NCBI RefSeq assembly: GCF_021917145.1
Contig: NC_061074.1
Span: 8,309,485-8,373,484, forward strand
DNA from: Hypomesus transpacificus
Taxonomy: Eukaryota; Chordata; Actinopteri; Osmeriformes; Osmeridae
Direction of reading: 5' to 3'
Length of the DNA stretch: 64,000 nucleotides
Shown: one piece after another, positions 12,005 to 25,306 of the stretch
Position numbering within the stretch: position 1 is the stretch's first letter
How the letters are laid out: every line of letters begins with the position of its first letter
The notes under the pieces: generated by a model
Told to the model about the DNA's origin: nothing
The model's database searches: none
Seen by the model: only the letters and a program-made list of their open reading frames with translations
Translations under genes and position numbers: made by a program

Positions 12005-14912
12005 CCTGTCTGTTTGCCTGTCTGTTTGCCTGTCTGTTTGCCTGTCTGTCCATTAGTATTTAGTTGATCTATGATGCGGAGCTGTTGTGTGTGTAACACA
12101 GGATAGAGAAGGTCAAGCTGCCAGACATGGGCTTGTATCGCTGTGCTGTGATGTCTGACGACCACCTCACTCAGTCTAAGGAAGGACACATCCAACTGGA
12201 GGGTGAGGGAGGCTGAGGGATGCCACACACACACATACACACACATACACACACACACACATACGCACACACACATACACACACACCACTTGGACTTTTG
12301 ATGCCAAATCTCTTTTTCCATCGATACAGGTCTGCCCCATTTCTCTGTCGAGCCCCAGCCCATGTCAGTGGTGGCCAACCTCAGCCTCAGCCTGCGCTGC
12401 GTGGCCCACGGGCCTCCAGAACCAGTCCGGGTCATCTGGCTCCAGGACGGAGCTCCCCTGAACACCCTGAAGGACCCGGTGGCACTGTCGCCTTCTACAC
12501 TGAACCTCACAGGTATCCAGTTACCCTGCGACTCACCACAACACCCAACACCACATGTAGCCAAGTCATTGTGCTAAACATAACACTTCACATCCCTCAA
12601 CACCCCCCCCCCCTCCCCCAGGTCTTTCACCCGTCCCCTACACACTCCAGCATTCCAGGATCAATAAATCAATCAATTATCAGTTGTCAGCCATTCTAAT
12701 GTGCCGCCAATTCATCTGTTTAAAAACAGCTGTTATTTGACCGTCAGTTTAATTCAGGATCTAAAAAGAGTTTCTCTAATAACGTCCCTCCCCCCCCACC
12801 CACACACACACATGCACACATACACATAAACACACACACACATGCACACTCCACTCCCACACCACTTCCCCCCTCGGTGTGTGCAGGCTGCCTGGCAGGA
12901 CGCCAGCGGGTCTGCTGCTGCAGGGCCCTGTGGTGGTTGGGCAGAGAGAGAGAGCAGAGAGAGAGCAGAGAGAGCCAGAGAGAGAGAGAGAGAGAAGAAA
13001 GAAGGAGAAAAAGGGCAAATGAGAGGGCTAGAGAAAAGAAAGGGTGGAAGACCAGGGAGATAAAAGATCTGGAGTGAAAGGCGGAGGAGGAGGCTTGTTG
13101 TTGCCGTTTGAACACAGACCACACCAGTCTGTCACATAGTTGGCCTGTGTAAAGTCCAGTTGTTGAGCTGTTGTGGGATGAGTCACTGAGTGGAGAGGTG
13201 GGGGTGGTGGGGATGTGGTCGGGGGGCTGTTTGACTCACCAAAGCAGGTTGATGTTGACCGTCAGCCTATTAGTAGGGATATTCACTGCCCAGGAATGGG
13301 CAGCTGCTTCCACGGCCCGCGAGACAGGACCGCCACAACACAAGTGTTCCTTGGACAGGCCCATAAAGAGAGATGGCACAGAGCCCAAGCTCAAGTGGAC
13401 CGTGAGGAACCAGGGCAGACATCCTTCCCGCTTCTTCAAATACACCCTCCGCAGACGGCCACCCCACCCTTCTGCTCCCCCGCAGAAAACTCCCAAGTTT
13501 ATCTGGAACTCAGAGCATTTCCTCACAACACCACAGAGAGACGTAGCCTCTCGACAAACGATCGATAACAACCCAGTATCGGCTCAGGGACGCAGCAGAG
13601 CACTTTCACATCCTGACACTTTGGAGAAGACGGTTACTCAGAAGTAAAGCCATCAAACGGGGGTTTCTGTTGGGTTAAAACTTCGCTGATGAAGGGGAAA
13701 CCTAACTAGTTGAGGAAGGAAGGAAAATTGCGCAATCATGATCTCCCAATGAGTAGTTTATTCATCCACACAGTCAGTGGTCAGCCCTCCTCTCCTCCAC
13801 ACACTCTCTGTCCCCCAGGACTCGATCCCCCTCTCTCCTCTCCTCCACACTCTCTGTCCCCCAGGACTCGATCCCACTCTCCCTCTCTCCTCTCCTCCTC
13901 TGACCGCCAGGACACGATCCCCCTCTCCCTCTCTCCTCTCCTCCTCTGTCCCCCAGGGCACGATCACCCTCTTCCTCTCTCCTCTCCTCCTCTGTCCCCC
14001 AGGGCACGATCACCCTCTTCCTCTCTCCTCTCCTCCTCGCTCCCTCTGGCCGCCAGGGCTCGAACCCCCTGTCCTTCCGGCGTCACGCCAGCCCCAGGAC
14101 AATGGAGGCATGGTGGTGTGGGAACAACACAACGCAATGTGTGCTCCAAGGCTCGGACGCGTGTGTGCAATGTCCAAGTCTTAGATCACGATGGTTTGGA
14201 GTGTGGTTTTTGTGTGTGTTGTTATTCACACAACAGTCACATGTTTCTGTGTGTGCATCCGTGCCCTTGTGTGCGTGTGGGGACCCTACTCCTATATGTG
14301 AATGCCTTGTGAATCGCTATCTGAGCGCTCATTCACTGGAGAATGTCAAGCGTGTGTGTGTTTTCCCTCCAGAGAGCCCCACTGCCTGCTCAGAGGCTGA
14401 AAGCAGAACCACGACTCAGCAGCTCAGCTCTTTCCACACCTGATGTACACACAGCTCAGCGCGACCACTTCCTATCCCCGGCTAGGCCGATCTCACACAG
14501 ATAGACCAAAGGATCAACAAGCAGGCATTAGCTCTTAAACACTGCCCATATCCTTGACCACTGTTGACACGCATATCACATTGCCTTCAGGAATCTTGAA
14601 CCCTGACTGGATCTCAACCCGACTTTGACCCCCACACCTACACACACCTCGCCACAGTGCACAGGCTGCTGAGTAGGGATTCTGGTTTTGGTTGACGTCT
14701 GTAGTTCCTGTTTCACATCTCTGTGATGTTTGGTGTCTCCATCCAGGTCTGAACCAGACCAGCACCTTCTCCTGTGAAGCCCACAACCGCAAGGGTGTGG
14801 CCACCTCGGCCTCTGGCACCATCACCGGTAAGTGTCAGTCACACGGCCAGGAGATCAGACGGGCCGAGCTGGCTCAAAGAATGCTTGTTTGTAAACCTCC
14901 ATCATTAACCCC

Positions 14913-14956
<44 letters not shown>

Positions 14957-14963
14957 GTCTCTG

Positions 14964-15046
<83 letters not shown>

Positions 15047-18000
15047 GTCTGTCCAGTTCTCCCAGCCCAGCCCCAAAAGCTGAGGGTTGTAGAGGTCACC
15101 AACTCCAGCCTGCAGCTGGCCTGGCAGCCTGGCTTTGGAGGAAACTATCCCATCACCCACTGCACCGTGCAGGTAAGCCCAGGAGGGGGGGGGGGGGGGG
15201 GGGAGGAGGACAGACAAACCAGGGGTGGACACTCCGCCACAGCTGGCTCTGACAGCGGGGCAAAAGCAGGAAGCGTCTGACCTGCAGTTCGCCAAACGCA
15301 TCAGTCTCCCGATCCGTCGGCGAGACGTTGTTTTTCCTGTCGACCGCAACCTCACCTTTTGTCAGACTCCTTTTCAGACGAGAGCGGAGCGCGGCCGTCT
15401 TTTCATCCTGCTCCAACCCCCCCTCCTCCTCTCCCCTCCCTCGCTCATTCATGTAGCCGTGGGTCAGATTTCACTCTGGGAAAGTGGCCTCCTGGTCTAA
15501 TCTTGTGTAGCACCACTCCCTCCTGTATCCTAGACCCCGCATCCCCCCCCCCCCCCCGCGCACTGCGCGACCCCCAAACACAGACCATTAAAGAACGTAG
15601 CAGAGCAAAGTGGAGCAACTTTCTCCGCTGGAGTGCAGAGCAGAGCACCACCCCAAAACGTCTGCTTCTAATAAAGCCACCCCTTCCGCACGCCCCTCTG
15701 CCTGTACCCCTGGCTGCCCCCCCCCCCCCCCACACACACCCCTCCCCCAATCCCCTCTCACAGGGGAGCAGCCAAAGGGGGCCAGCTACAGCAGAATAGG
15801 GAGAAATTTGAATTTAAACGGTTCATTGTGCGGCGGGCAGGAACATTAGAAAGCTACAGTACAAAAAGGAACGAAAGATTTGTGTTGTCGTCGAAAGACA
15901 AAAGAAAGTACCGGAAAGGAGCCGGAATTCTAGAAAAACGAAAACTAAAAAACGATGAAAAAAGAAAGACAGGAAGAAAGAAAGAAAGAAAGAGAGACAT
16001 AGAAACAGGAAAAGGTGTGAGTGAGTCGTGGTGAATGCATGCCTCAGCGATGTGACTCACACAAGAGCAAGCATATTGGATTAACCCGCCTTGTTTAGAC
16101 TAAAGATTGCAGTCCAGTGAGTCAGCAGTGACTCCTCACTCACAAACGGCTCTAAACATTCCACCTCAGTCACACCACTGCCACCTCACAACCTGCTCCT
16201 CTGGTCAGGGCCCTTTATCTTGAGATAACTGTTCCATTGTCAAGACATTCCTACAATAACCTCTCTGTTCTACCAGCTCCTACTCACTCGTCTTTTCCTC
16301 TGTTCATTTCCACTCTGGGCTGTGTCTGTGTTTGGCCGTGTTATGTTAGTTATGTAGCCCACCCTCTACTGTAGCATACAAGCCGGTGCTGGGAGCATGT
16401 GGGTAATGAGTTTAGCAGCAGAGAACAATAGGCTGGTTTTAAAATGAGAGCTTTCATGTGGTTTCTTATGGTCTTTTTTCCCCCCCCTACTCGCACTGCT
16501 CTTCAAACATGCTTTGCAGAGGTTCTTTGCAGAGGCAGCATGTTCGGTGCCTGTGATCTTGTGTTGATGAGTTTCTGCACCTCGCTGGGGCTGGCTCTCA
16601 GCCTGAGAGTTCAATGATGAGATCTGTTTACAGCACGCTCACACGCTCACACACACACACACTCACAAACTCACACAAACTCACCACACACATTCACACA
16701 CACAAACAGAGACTGATCTGGGTACTTGGATGGGGAAGAGAGAGAGGTTAAAATCATCATGTGAGGAAGTGTAACAGATTGCTTCTCTTAAATAAGAACT
16801 GAAAGTGTATTATGCTCCACGCTGACTTGTCTCATGTTCATCAAGTATTTGATGTTTTTCATTCAAGATTTAGAAATCATACTTCACTGTTCGTCACTCA
16901 AATTCAAATCCTTCACAACTTGGCTGAGGCACAAAATATGTTGCGCACAGACAAATGTGTTCTGATGCAGCTCTCTGTTTCTCTGTTCCCCAGACAAAGC
17001 GATCGGGCGGGGTCTCCAGCATGGGCCCCGATCACCTGACCGATCACATGATCCTCAACCAGGACGTGAACGTCCCCCCGGCCAGCCTCCTGGTGGGGGG
17101 CCTGGAGCCCCACAGCCCCTACGCAGTCAGGGTCTCCTGTCACAGCAGCCAGGGAGCCTCCGTGTGGACACCCTGGCTGGGGCTCCACACCAGCCAAGGA
17201 GGTAGGACCCACAGAGGTTAAAAGCCCTGGTAGGACTTCTCTTCAGAGAGGGGAAACTAGTGTGATGTTTACATTTAGTAATTTAGCAGACACTCTTATC
17301 AAGAGCGACTCACAGTAAGTACCGGGACATTCCCCCAAGGCAAGTAGGGTAAAGTGCCTTGCCCAAGGACACAACGTCATTTCGCGCGGCCAAGAATTGA
17401 ACCGGCAACCTTCGTATTAATAGCCCGATTCCCTAGCCGCTCAGCCATCTGACTCCCACTATGTTTGTTTTCACCCTGGATGTTTTTGTGTGGCTGACTC
17501 TAAATGGGTCAGCGGGGCTGGGTGTGAGATACTTGGCCCCTGGTTCTGGTCCTGGTCCAGACCTCCCCTCCCTTCAGTGGGACTTGGTAGCACCCTAGCT
17601 AACATGGTTCTGGTCCTGGTCCAGACCTCCCCTCCCGTCAGTGGGACTTGTTAGCTCCCTAGCTGACATGGAACTGGCGCCTGGCCCAGGCCATCTGAAG
17701 ACCGCAGGTTGGGTAGCTCTTTCTAAGTGGGTCAAGGCAGAGATAGAAGACAGGTTATTATGTACCTATCCAGCCCTGTATCGCCATCAGTAAAGCCTGT
17801 GTTTACCAGGAATGACAACCAGATGAGCGGCGCTGTACCGCCACAACCCTGCCAGGCAGTTTCAACGTAAACTGTGGGGGAGGAGAGAGGTGGAGGGGAG
17901 GTACAGAGGGGAGGGACCAATCAAAGAGCAGAGAGTGGAGAGATGGATGATCATTTCTTCTTGAAAGGCTTCGGTTAGCCTAGCGGTGGGCCACGCTGTC

Positions 18001-20636
18001 TTGACTGTAATGCTTAGCTCCCCCTCCCCCCCCCCCTCCCGCTCGTGCCAGCTCATGCTGCCTGTATGTATCCCTGGATGAAGGGAGTGGAAAATAACAT
18101 TAAGCAGAAAGACATGCCATAGGAAAGATGGAAGGGGCTTTCCATGGTGGACGTTGCTTACAGTACGAGAGCATTTATAATGGCTTCTCTTGTAAACAAA
18201 GGTATGAGCAAGAAGGTTGATGGTTAAAAAAAGGCAAAGGGGAGCAGGAAAGAGAGGTGGTTTTGAAACTTTGTAAGCATATTTCTCTCCCTCAACATTC
18301 TCAACCTATCAGCCCTGTTTTGCGTTACCCAGTGGAAAAATTCCTTCCCCCGCTGAAATTCTATTATTTTGAAGGGGAAAAGACCCAGATGGATAATNNN
18401 NNNNNNNNNNNNNNNNNNNNNNNNNNNNNNNNNNNNNNNNNNNNNNNNNNNNNNNNNNNNNNNNNNNNNNNNNNNNNNNNNNNNNNNNNNNNNNNNNNNN
18501 NNNNNNNNNNNNNNNNNNNNNNNNNNNNNNNNNNNNNNNNNNNNNNNNNNNNNNNNNNNNNNNNNNNNNNNNNNNNNNNNNNNNNNNNNNNNNNNNNNNN
18601 NNNNNNNNNNNNNNNNNNNNNNNNNNNNNNNNNNNNNNNNNNNNNNNNNNNNNNNNNNNNNNNNNNNNNNNNNNNNNNNNNNNNNNNNNNNNNNNNNNNN
18701 NNNNNNNNNNNNNNNNNNNNNNNNNNNNNNNNNNNNNNNNNNNNNNNNNNNNNNNNNNNNNNNNNNNNNNNNNNNNNNNNNNNNNNNNNNNNNNNNNNNN
18801 NNNNNNNNNNNNNNNNNNNNNNNNNNNNNNNNNNNNNNNNNNNNNNNNNNNNNNNNNNNNNNNNNNNNNNNNNNNNNNNNNNNNNNNNNNNNNNNNNGGG
18901 AAGGAGAGAAGGAGGTATTTTGGGTGTTCAGTTTAATAAAGAGCATGAGGCGTCCCACCCCAGTGTTTATAGAATACGGAGGAGCAGTTGAGGTCACTAA
19001 GCTGCTTCTAATGAGATCATCAGCCCTCGACGCAGAGGACACGAGACGTCAAGAGACAAATAACAGATCCAACAGGAATACCACAGTACCCCCCTAGCTA
19101 CGACCTGCATTAAAACCCCTTTACACCATACTAACCCCAAAGACACACACACCCCTGTGGTAGTTAAGCTATTTAGTCTTCCCCCTTTCCCTCAAACACT
19201 CACATGACCCGCCCCTTTCCCTCCCCTCCTCCCCTCCCCTCCCCCTCAGGCCTGTCCTCCCCCCCTGCCTTCTCCTGGCACTGGTGGTACGTGGTGATGG
19301 CCATCGCGGCGGCCGTGGCCCTGGCCGTGCTCATGGCCGTGTACGTGGCTCGTCTGCGGAGAAAGGAGACTCGTTTCGGGTGCGTACCACATGGGCCCGC
19401 CTCCTCCCACCTCAGGGAGGGAGGGACCAGGCAGCGCTGCTGAGCCAAGATAAATGATGTATTTTGCTTGACCTATTAGTCTCAGTTTCCCTGTGCATTC
19501 TGCTGCATTTAGAAGGCTTCTCTACAGAGCCCATCTGTGTAAAGATCCCATCCGTCTGAACTAGAGGGAAAATCCAGGCTTTCAGCTGTTTAGCCACCTG
19601 CAGGAGCTACGACTGATTCTTAACTGTGTCTTTTTCTCTGTGTCTGTGTGTGTGTGTCTGTGTGTGTGTTTGACTGTGTGTGTGTTTGACTGTGTGTGTT
19701 CACAGTGAGGCCTTTGAGCCCATGATGGAGAGTGGGGAGCTGGTGGTCCGGTACCGAGCCCGTCGCACCTACAGCCGCAGAACCACCGAGGCTACCTGTG
19801 AGTAGTACACCTCCTGCCTCTCTTAGACCCGCACACACACACACACACACACAGGTTACACTTGTTTCACAGACATGCAGCTGCATAGAAATGTAGAAAT
19901 AGAGCATCAGAGATAAACAAAATTTCATCCTCAACCCAGATTGAGCATCCCAGCCTTCTGTACTGAAGGCTGGTGGCTTGTCCATGGAAGAGCAGATCTG
20001 TACATGTCTCGACCAGTACCCAGCCTCAGCACAGACAGTGATACATAGTAGATAGTTTCCCTGTTCTTTTGCCTGTGGTTTGTTTCTGACACTAGGGTTA
20101 CAGGCCTGACCTAACTACTACAGTTTCAGAACTTTTCCTTCTGTTTTTGTAGTATATCTCGTCTTTCCAGCTGAGAAAACAGCACAGTGTGCCCATTCAG
20201 TAGACACTGGCTCTTACAGGAAAATGTTTTATCTTATTAAGTCATCTTACAGCCTAGAGTGTATGTAATCTGTTTAAGACAGGGTGCCCAGGGAAATACG
20301 ATTTAAATTGAGGTGCAGTATCAAAAAACCCCATGGTACTTTATATCAGTACATGTCTGTGCTCTGCCAAGATGCCTTTCTGTAAAAGCCAGAATTGTTC
20401 GCTCCCAAAAAATTTGCCTCTCACACACAGTCATCTTTCATACAGTCAAGCGACACTCAAGTTCAGTGACACTGTGAGTGTTCTTCTTCACATCGCACGT
20501 TGCAACATGTTGGAGTGACAAAACAACCAAATGACAGGAGGAGAAAGAAAAACAGATGAAGAAGCTGAATGAGATCACCTAAGAGAGAGAGAGAGAGGGA
20601 GAGAGAGGGAGAGAGAGGGGGGGGGGGGGAAGAGAG

Positions 20637-20690
<54 letters not shown>

Positions 20691-23218
20691 GGGGTGAGAG
20701 AGAGAGAAAGATATCCCCCATGGATAGAGTCGACAACATGGTCGGATGCTCTGTTGTTGTTGATTAGTCATCCTGGCTCACCAACAAGACAGCCCCGACT
20801 TCCTAGCCAGCATCTGCTGAGAGCCAGTCACGCTAAGTGCTCGTCGGAACATGCCTGCGGACTGAGCGCATTGCTGTCCGACGCGTGGCAGATTGATAGT
20901 CCGGCAACAGCTGGGGGAGAGGGGTTCCTCTCACACGTCTGTCCCTGAACGCAGCTCAGCCCAGATGTGAAAACATCCGTGTCGGAGTGACGCACGGTCT
21001 CTTCGCTATCAGTGCCGATGGGTGACAGCCAGCTGGGCCTGACCTCAGTCCGACACCGCAGCCTGGGAGAGCCGCGGGGCTTGACACCACCGGCTCCACC
21101 CCTGTCTATGACCTCATATCCTGTCCTCTCTCTCCAATACGGTCCCGCCCAGTAATGATGTGTATCAAAATGCTGTCAGACCCCTGAAAGGTTCCATGAC
21201 CGGCCGGCCCTGGGTGTTTCAGTCCTGTACGTTTAAGACGCTGTTATTTGACGTTGACCGTGTTTTGCTGTGTTTTGTCTCTGCCAGTGAACACCCTTGG
21301 CATCAGTGACGATCTCAAGCACAAGCTGCAGGACGTGATGGTGGACAAACATAAACTAACCCTGGGAAAGACGTTGGGAGAAGGTGAGAGCAGCAGGCCT
21401 CCTCAACTCTCTCCTGACCTTGGGATAAAGTCTGTGGGATGCAGATCATTCAGGGAGTCAGCCCTGGAGGGAAGATATCTTGCTGGGATTTCCGCTCCTC
21501 TGTCTATCACAAACTAAGATACTGCCTGTCTCTCCTGGCCTTGCTACAGCTGAGCCCATCTGATAATGGGGCACCACACTATCGCTGTGACAGAATGGAA
21601 ACATTCTGTAGTTAGTATGTCGCTTTACCAGTGTGTGTGTGTGTGTGTGTGCAGGAGAGTTTGGCTCTGTGATGGAGGGACTGGTCACTCAGGAGGAGTC
21701 TGCTCTGAAAGTGGCAGTGAAGACCATGAAGAGTAAGTTGACCCCCGCAGAAAATACGACACGTTCTGAAGCAGGCAGGCTCTCACCCGCACGCTCTCAC
21801 CCGCCCCTCTCCCGCTCTTCTTCCCTCTAGTCGCCATCTGCACTCGCACGGAGATGGAGGACTTCCTACGAGAAGCCGCGTGCATGAAGGAGTTTGACCA
21901 CCACAACGTGATGAGGCTCCTAGGTGAGGAAACACAGAACATCAGTATTAGTCTGGATTCAGACAGCGTTGCCCCAGTGCAGGGGGACACTTTCACAGTG
22001 GTATCCTAAGTTCCTCGTACTTCTACTGTTCCCTGCTGGGCGACAGGGTCTACGTTTCCTGAAGTCATGCCTAGGCCACAATGTTTCTGTTCAACTGTGT
22101 CCCCAGGTGTGTGTCTCCAGACTGTGGAGAGTGAAGGTTATCCATCACCTGTGGTCATCCTGCCCTACATGAAGCATGGAGACCTGCACAGCTATCTACT
22201 ATACTCACGTCTGGGAGACTGCCCTGTGGTGAGTCCTACGCACACACACACACACAGTCTCTCTCACACACACACACACAGTCTCTCACACACACACACA
22301 GTCTCTCTCACACACACACACACACACACAGTCTCTCTCACACACACACACACACACACAGTCTCTCACACACACACACACAGTCTCTCTCACACACACA
22401 CACACAGTCTCACACACATACACACTGTGCTCTTGGCTCCAATGGTCTATAATATCTGGGAGTAAGGGATTTTCCAAGTAAGTTCCAAGTATGATGTTGT
22501 ATTCAGTATTAGTGTTTGGCTCGTGTTTGGTAGTGGGGGGAGTTTAAGGTGGACCCCTTCACTATCAGCAGGGCTGTCACTCAGGAGTTGTGAAATAATA
22601 AGAAAGAAGATAAAACTGCTGTACGCAATACGCCACATGGGAACAGTGATTAAGAAATGCAAGTGTAATCAAAACAAGTTCCTTGGAAATAATGGCCAGC
22701 ATTACATCAACACTAAAAAGCTGAATCCTAACCCTCCCTCTGGTGCGGACTGAACCATCGGCCTTGGAATAGGGGAAGCCTTCATCTCTAATAGAGACAG
22801 CACTTGAGTAATGGTTTAGTCCACTCCACTGTGCAGGACAAGGGTTTTTAAACAACTAAGTTTAGATGGGTTAAGGCGCCCTCTGCTGGACTGATAGCAC
22901 ATCAGCAGCTGAGCCTGTAAATTAAAGTACCCCCTGTATGGACTCCCCCTCCTCCTTGCCCTACAGTATCTCCCATCCCAGATGCTGGTGAAGTTCATGA
23001 CCGACATCGCCCGGGGGATGGAGTACCTTAGCAGGAAGAACTTCATCCACAGAGACCTGGCAGCTCGTAACTGCATGTAAGCACAACGTCTCCTCCTGTC
23101 AACTTCCTGTCCTGTTCCCTGTCAACTTCCTGTCCTGTGCCCTGTCAACTTCCTGTCCTATGCCCACCTCTGGCCTGTGTGTCTGAAACACATGCCCTTT
23201 ACTGTTGCAGTACTCTGA

Positions 23219-23251
<33 letters not shown>

Positions 23252-24478
23252 GTTTCAAGGCTGAATGAGAACATGAACGTTTGTGTGGCGGACTTCGGCC
23301 TCTCCAAGAAGATCTACAACGGAGACTACTACCGCCAGGGCCGCATCTCCAAGATGCCCGTCAAGTGGATCGCTATCGAGAGCCTGGCTGACCGCGTCTA
23401 CACCACTAAGAGTGACGTGGTGAGTTCGTAAGAGCAGTCTGCGTGTATCTTTGGCGCGGTGAAGTTGTGTATTTTTTACACCTCTTGTTTTCACTTCAAA
23501 ACCCACATTTTTTGGCATGTTTTGTGTGTACGCTGAACCAAGCCAAAGCAAACATGGCTGTGTTATTACGTGTGTTTTTAGTGGGCAGGTAGCTGTTCTG
23601 ATTTGGCCCAGTGACTAGCTACTGTTTGCTCAGTGGGGATTTGTGTTTGAGGAACGTTTGGCTCGCTATGAGAGAACCGAGGAGAACTCAAGCCCTTCTT
23701 CCGTCTCACCCTCTCTCTGACCCACTCCTTGCCTCCGCCTCCATCTTCCTGCCCCTCCCTCTCAGTGGTCGTTCGGAGTGACCATGTGGGAGATAGCAAC
23801 GCGTGGTCAGACGCCATACCCTGGGGTGGAGAACAGTGAGATCTACGACTATCTGAGGCAGGGGAACCGCCTCAAGCAGCCTCCTGACTGCCTCGACAGC
23901 ATGTGAGTAGCAACCTCACCTGTCTGACACTGTACATCACCTGACCGCGCTCACTGGATCCATTCAATCGTACGTTTCCGTGCCGACATGAATGAGTTCT
24001 CTCTTCCCTCACCTCCTCCAGCTACTCCATGATGTTCTCCTGCTGGCTGCTGAGCCCTAAGGACCGACCCGGGTTCGAGGACCTGCGCTGCGAGCTGGAG
24101 AAGGCCCTGGACGAGCTCCCGGACCCACAGGACCCCGACGAGATCCTCTACGTCAACATGGAGGAGTCCTCCTCGGAGCTGGGCGCAGTGGGGGGCCGGG
24201 ACCCCACGGGGGGCCCCTGTTTGAAGGGCCTGGAGTCTGTGGCCACGGTGGAGGTACACCACCCCAACCGTTACGTCCTCTGTCCCCAGCACGAGACCAA
24301 CCGAGCGCTCTCCGACTCGCTGGAGAGTCTCAATCTCCTGTCGTCTTCCTCCATGGCTACCCTGCCTCTCGAGCCCTCCTCTCACTCCACCCCCACGCCC
24401 ACGCCTGCCCCCACGCCCACGGCCGAGGTCCTGGAGGACAGGGAGTGGTGTGGGGTCAGGAAGGTCCCCTGGCAGTGA
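8919..24478 (+). CDS. axl: AXL receptor tyrosine kinase (TAM family), with an internal assembly gap
   Basis: Plasma-membrane receptor for Gas6-type ligands. Exons: 8919-9000 (signal peptide [19 protein letters not shown]), 11708-11918, 12102-12202, 12330-12512, 14747-14827, 15057-15172, 16994-17201, then 19250-19379 (transmembrane), 19706-19797, 21288-21383, 21655-21732, 21831-21923, 22107-22228, 22967-23076, 23260-23419, 23766-23902 and 24022-24478 (TGA). All phases agree on each side of the gap. Two Ig domains show paired cysteines (LHCS/YRCA and LRCV/FSCE), followed by a first FN3 domain. Kinase motifs are [40 protein letters not shown] and the TAM signature [15 protein letters not shown] and [12 protein letters not shown] favour AXL over TYRO3. 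The tail keeps the EILYVNM docking tyrosine. Seventeen exons are seen; human AXL has twenty, and the missing ones match the second FN3 domain. Confidence 0.95.
10037..10235. repeat. GA-rich repeat (GAGAGAGCAGA units)
   Basis: About 200 bp of GAGAGAGCA-type units in axl intron 1. It gives long Leu/Ser- and Arg/Glu-rich spurious ORFs. Confidence 0.95.
10337..10412. repeat. CA microsatellite
   Basis: CA dinucleotide repeat with a few interruptions, in axl intron 1. Confidence 0.9.
11924..12053. repeat. TGTC tetranucleotide repeat
   Basis: (CTGT)n passing into alternating CTGTTTGC units. It begins a few bases downstream of the axl exon 2 donor and fills most of this 183-bp intron. Confidence 0.95.
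12222..12292. repeat. CA/TACA microsatellite
   Basis: CA repeat with TACA interruptions, filling most of the 127-bp axl intron 3. Confidence 0.9.
13790..14062. repeat. Minisatellite of roughly 46-bp pyrimidine-rich units
   Basis: Five to six imperfect copies built from CTCTGTCCCCCAGG, a CTCGATC or CACGATC block, and CTCTCCTCTCCTCC. It lies in axl intron 4. Each unit contains an acceptor-like CCCCCAG. Confidence 0.85.
14910..15056 (+). repeat. Poly-C plus CT microsatellite before axl exon 6
   Basis: A run of C followed by about 120 bp of CT repeat, ending GTCTGTCCAG at the axl exon 6 acceptor. It serves as a greatly expanded polypyrimidine tract. Confidence 0.95.
15183..15203. repeat. Poly-G run
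   Basis: A G homopolymer of about 20 bases starting 11 bp downstream of the axl exon 6 donor. Other short C or G runs follow at 15546-15557 and 15719-15731. No exon was recognised between here and 16994. Confidence 0.9.
17268..17460 (-). mobile_element. tRNA-derived SINE-like element, copy 2
   Basis: Same family as 3437-3645. Plus-strand order is ACATTTAGTAATTTAGCAGA, the CCTTGCCCAAGGACACAACG core, then the tRNA-like complement TTGAACCGGCAACC and ATTCCCTAGCCGCTCAGCC. It lies in the axl intron after exon 7, upstream of the assembly gap. Confidence 0.85.
17542..17670. repeat. Tandem duplication of about 64 bp
   Basis: Two copies of a unit containing TTCTGGTCCTGGTCCAGACC and CAGTGGGACTTG, in the axl intron before the gap. 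The copies differ at a few positions. Confidence 0.85.
18398..18897. other. Assembly gap of 500 N
   Basis: Exactly 500 undetermined bases inside axl. The round number suggests a placeholder, so the true length may differ. The flanks (17202-18397 and 18898-19249) contain no recognisable second FN3 exon, although the phase-1 boundary at 17201 and the phase-1 start at 19250 require material between them by comparison with the family. Confidence 0.98.
20581..20706. repeat. GA microsatellite with a poly-G interruption
   Basis: GA/GGGA repeat in the axl intron between exons 19706-19797 and 21288-21383. No other feature is seen in this 1.5-kb intron. Confidence 0.9.
22241..22425. repeat. CA / CTCTCA compound microsatellite
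   Basis: Blocks of CACACA separated by GTCTCTCT, starting about a dozen bases downstream of the axl exon donor at 22229. Confidence 0.95.
23086..23166. repeat. 25-bp minisatellite, three copies
   Basis: Three copies of a unit with GTCAACTTCCTGTCCTG and CCCT, in the 183-bp axl intron after the HRDLAARN exon. A CT tract at 23219-23248 follows just before the next acceptor. Confidence 0.85.
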
Positions 24479-25022
24479 TGGGTCTTTCTCTGCTTCAGTT
24501 TGATGGACTGTCACAAACTGTGATATGGACATCTTTTTGTCGTGGGTGATGGTGGGTGATCGATACCAATGTGGGCCAGCCTCTCGAATCAGGGAGCTCC
24601 ACAATCCTTCCTCTTGGTCGTGAACCCATTGGACACCGACATGTCCCAACATACGTTTTGCACAAACAGCCACACACACACTCCCTAAGACATTCCCAGT
24701 TGTAGGAGCTTTCTGACATTTGTATTCCTCTTTCCACATCCACTCTAAGCCAGAGAACATTGAGTGTACAGCTCTTTTCCATTCAAACAGACCTTCCCCG
24801 CCCACTTAAACTGCAGCACGATCAGAGAATCGGACACCAGGTTAATGTGTACGTCAGTACATGTACCAGTGTTTCCCAATCGTTTGAACCTACCGTAACA
24901 TCATGCTCATCGAAGATCTGCCAGGTCAGACCCTGATACCCTCTTGGGTATGACACACAAACACTCAGGAGTCTCTTCTGTCAGACTGTCCAGAGAGCAG
25001 ATGCAGAGGTCATGTCCACTAA

Positions 25023-25306
25023 ATGGTGAATGGACTGCATTGATTGAGCGCTTTTCTACCTTAGTGGCACTCAAAGCGCTTTACAATGTTTTGCCTCTCG
25101 TTCACCCATTCCTACTCACACTCACACATACCGACGACAGTGAGCTGCCATGCAAGGCACCGGCTTGCCCATCAGGAGCAACTTGGGGTTCAGAGTCTTA
25201 CTCAAGGAGACTTCGGCACATGACCTAGGAGGAGTCGGGGATCGAACCGCCAACCTTGCGATTAACAGACAACCCTCTCTACCCCCTGAACCATAGCTGC
25301 CCCACG
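25023..25306 (-). mobile_element. Second SINE-like family in the axl 3' flank
   Basis: Starts on the plus strand with GCGCTTTTCTACC and ACTCAAAGCGCTTTACAATG. It continues through GGGTTCAGAGTCTTACTCAA and ends with a tRNA-like complement containing GGGGATCGAACCGCCAACC, so a B-box-like GGTTCGATCCC reads on the minus strand. This pattern is a common interspersed repeat of fish genomes. It would be carried in long axl 3' UTR isoforms. Confidence 0.75.

Noticed and set aside
14692..15252. 186-codon ORF on the plus strand
   Set aside because: Passes through axl exons 5 and 6 but is mainly translated CT repeat in intron; the spliced axl frame explains the real parts.
18224..19097. ORFs running through the N gap
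   Set aside because: Open only because undetermined bases contain no stop codons.
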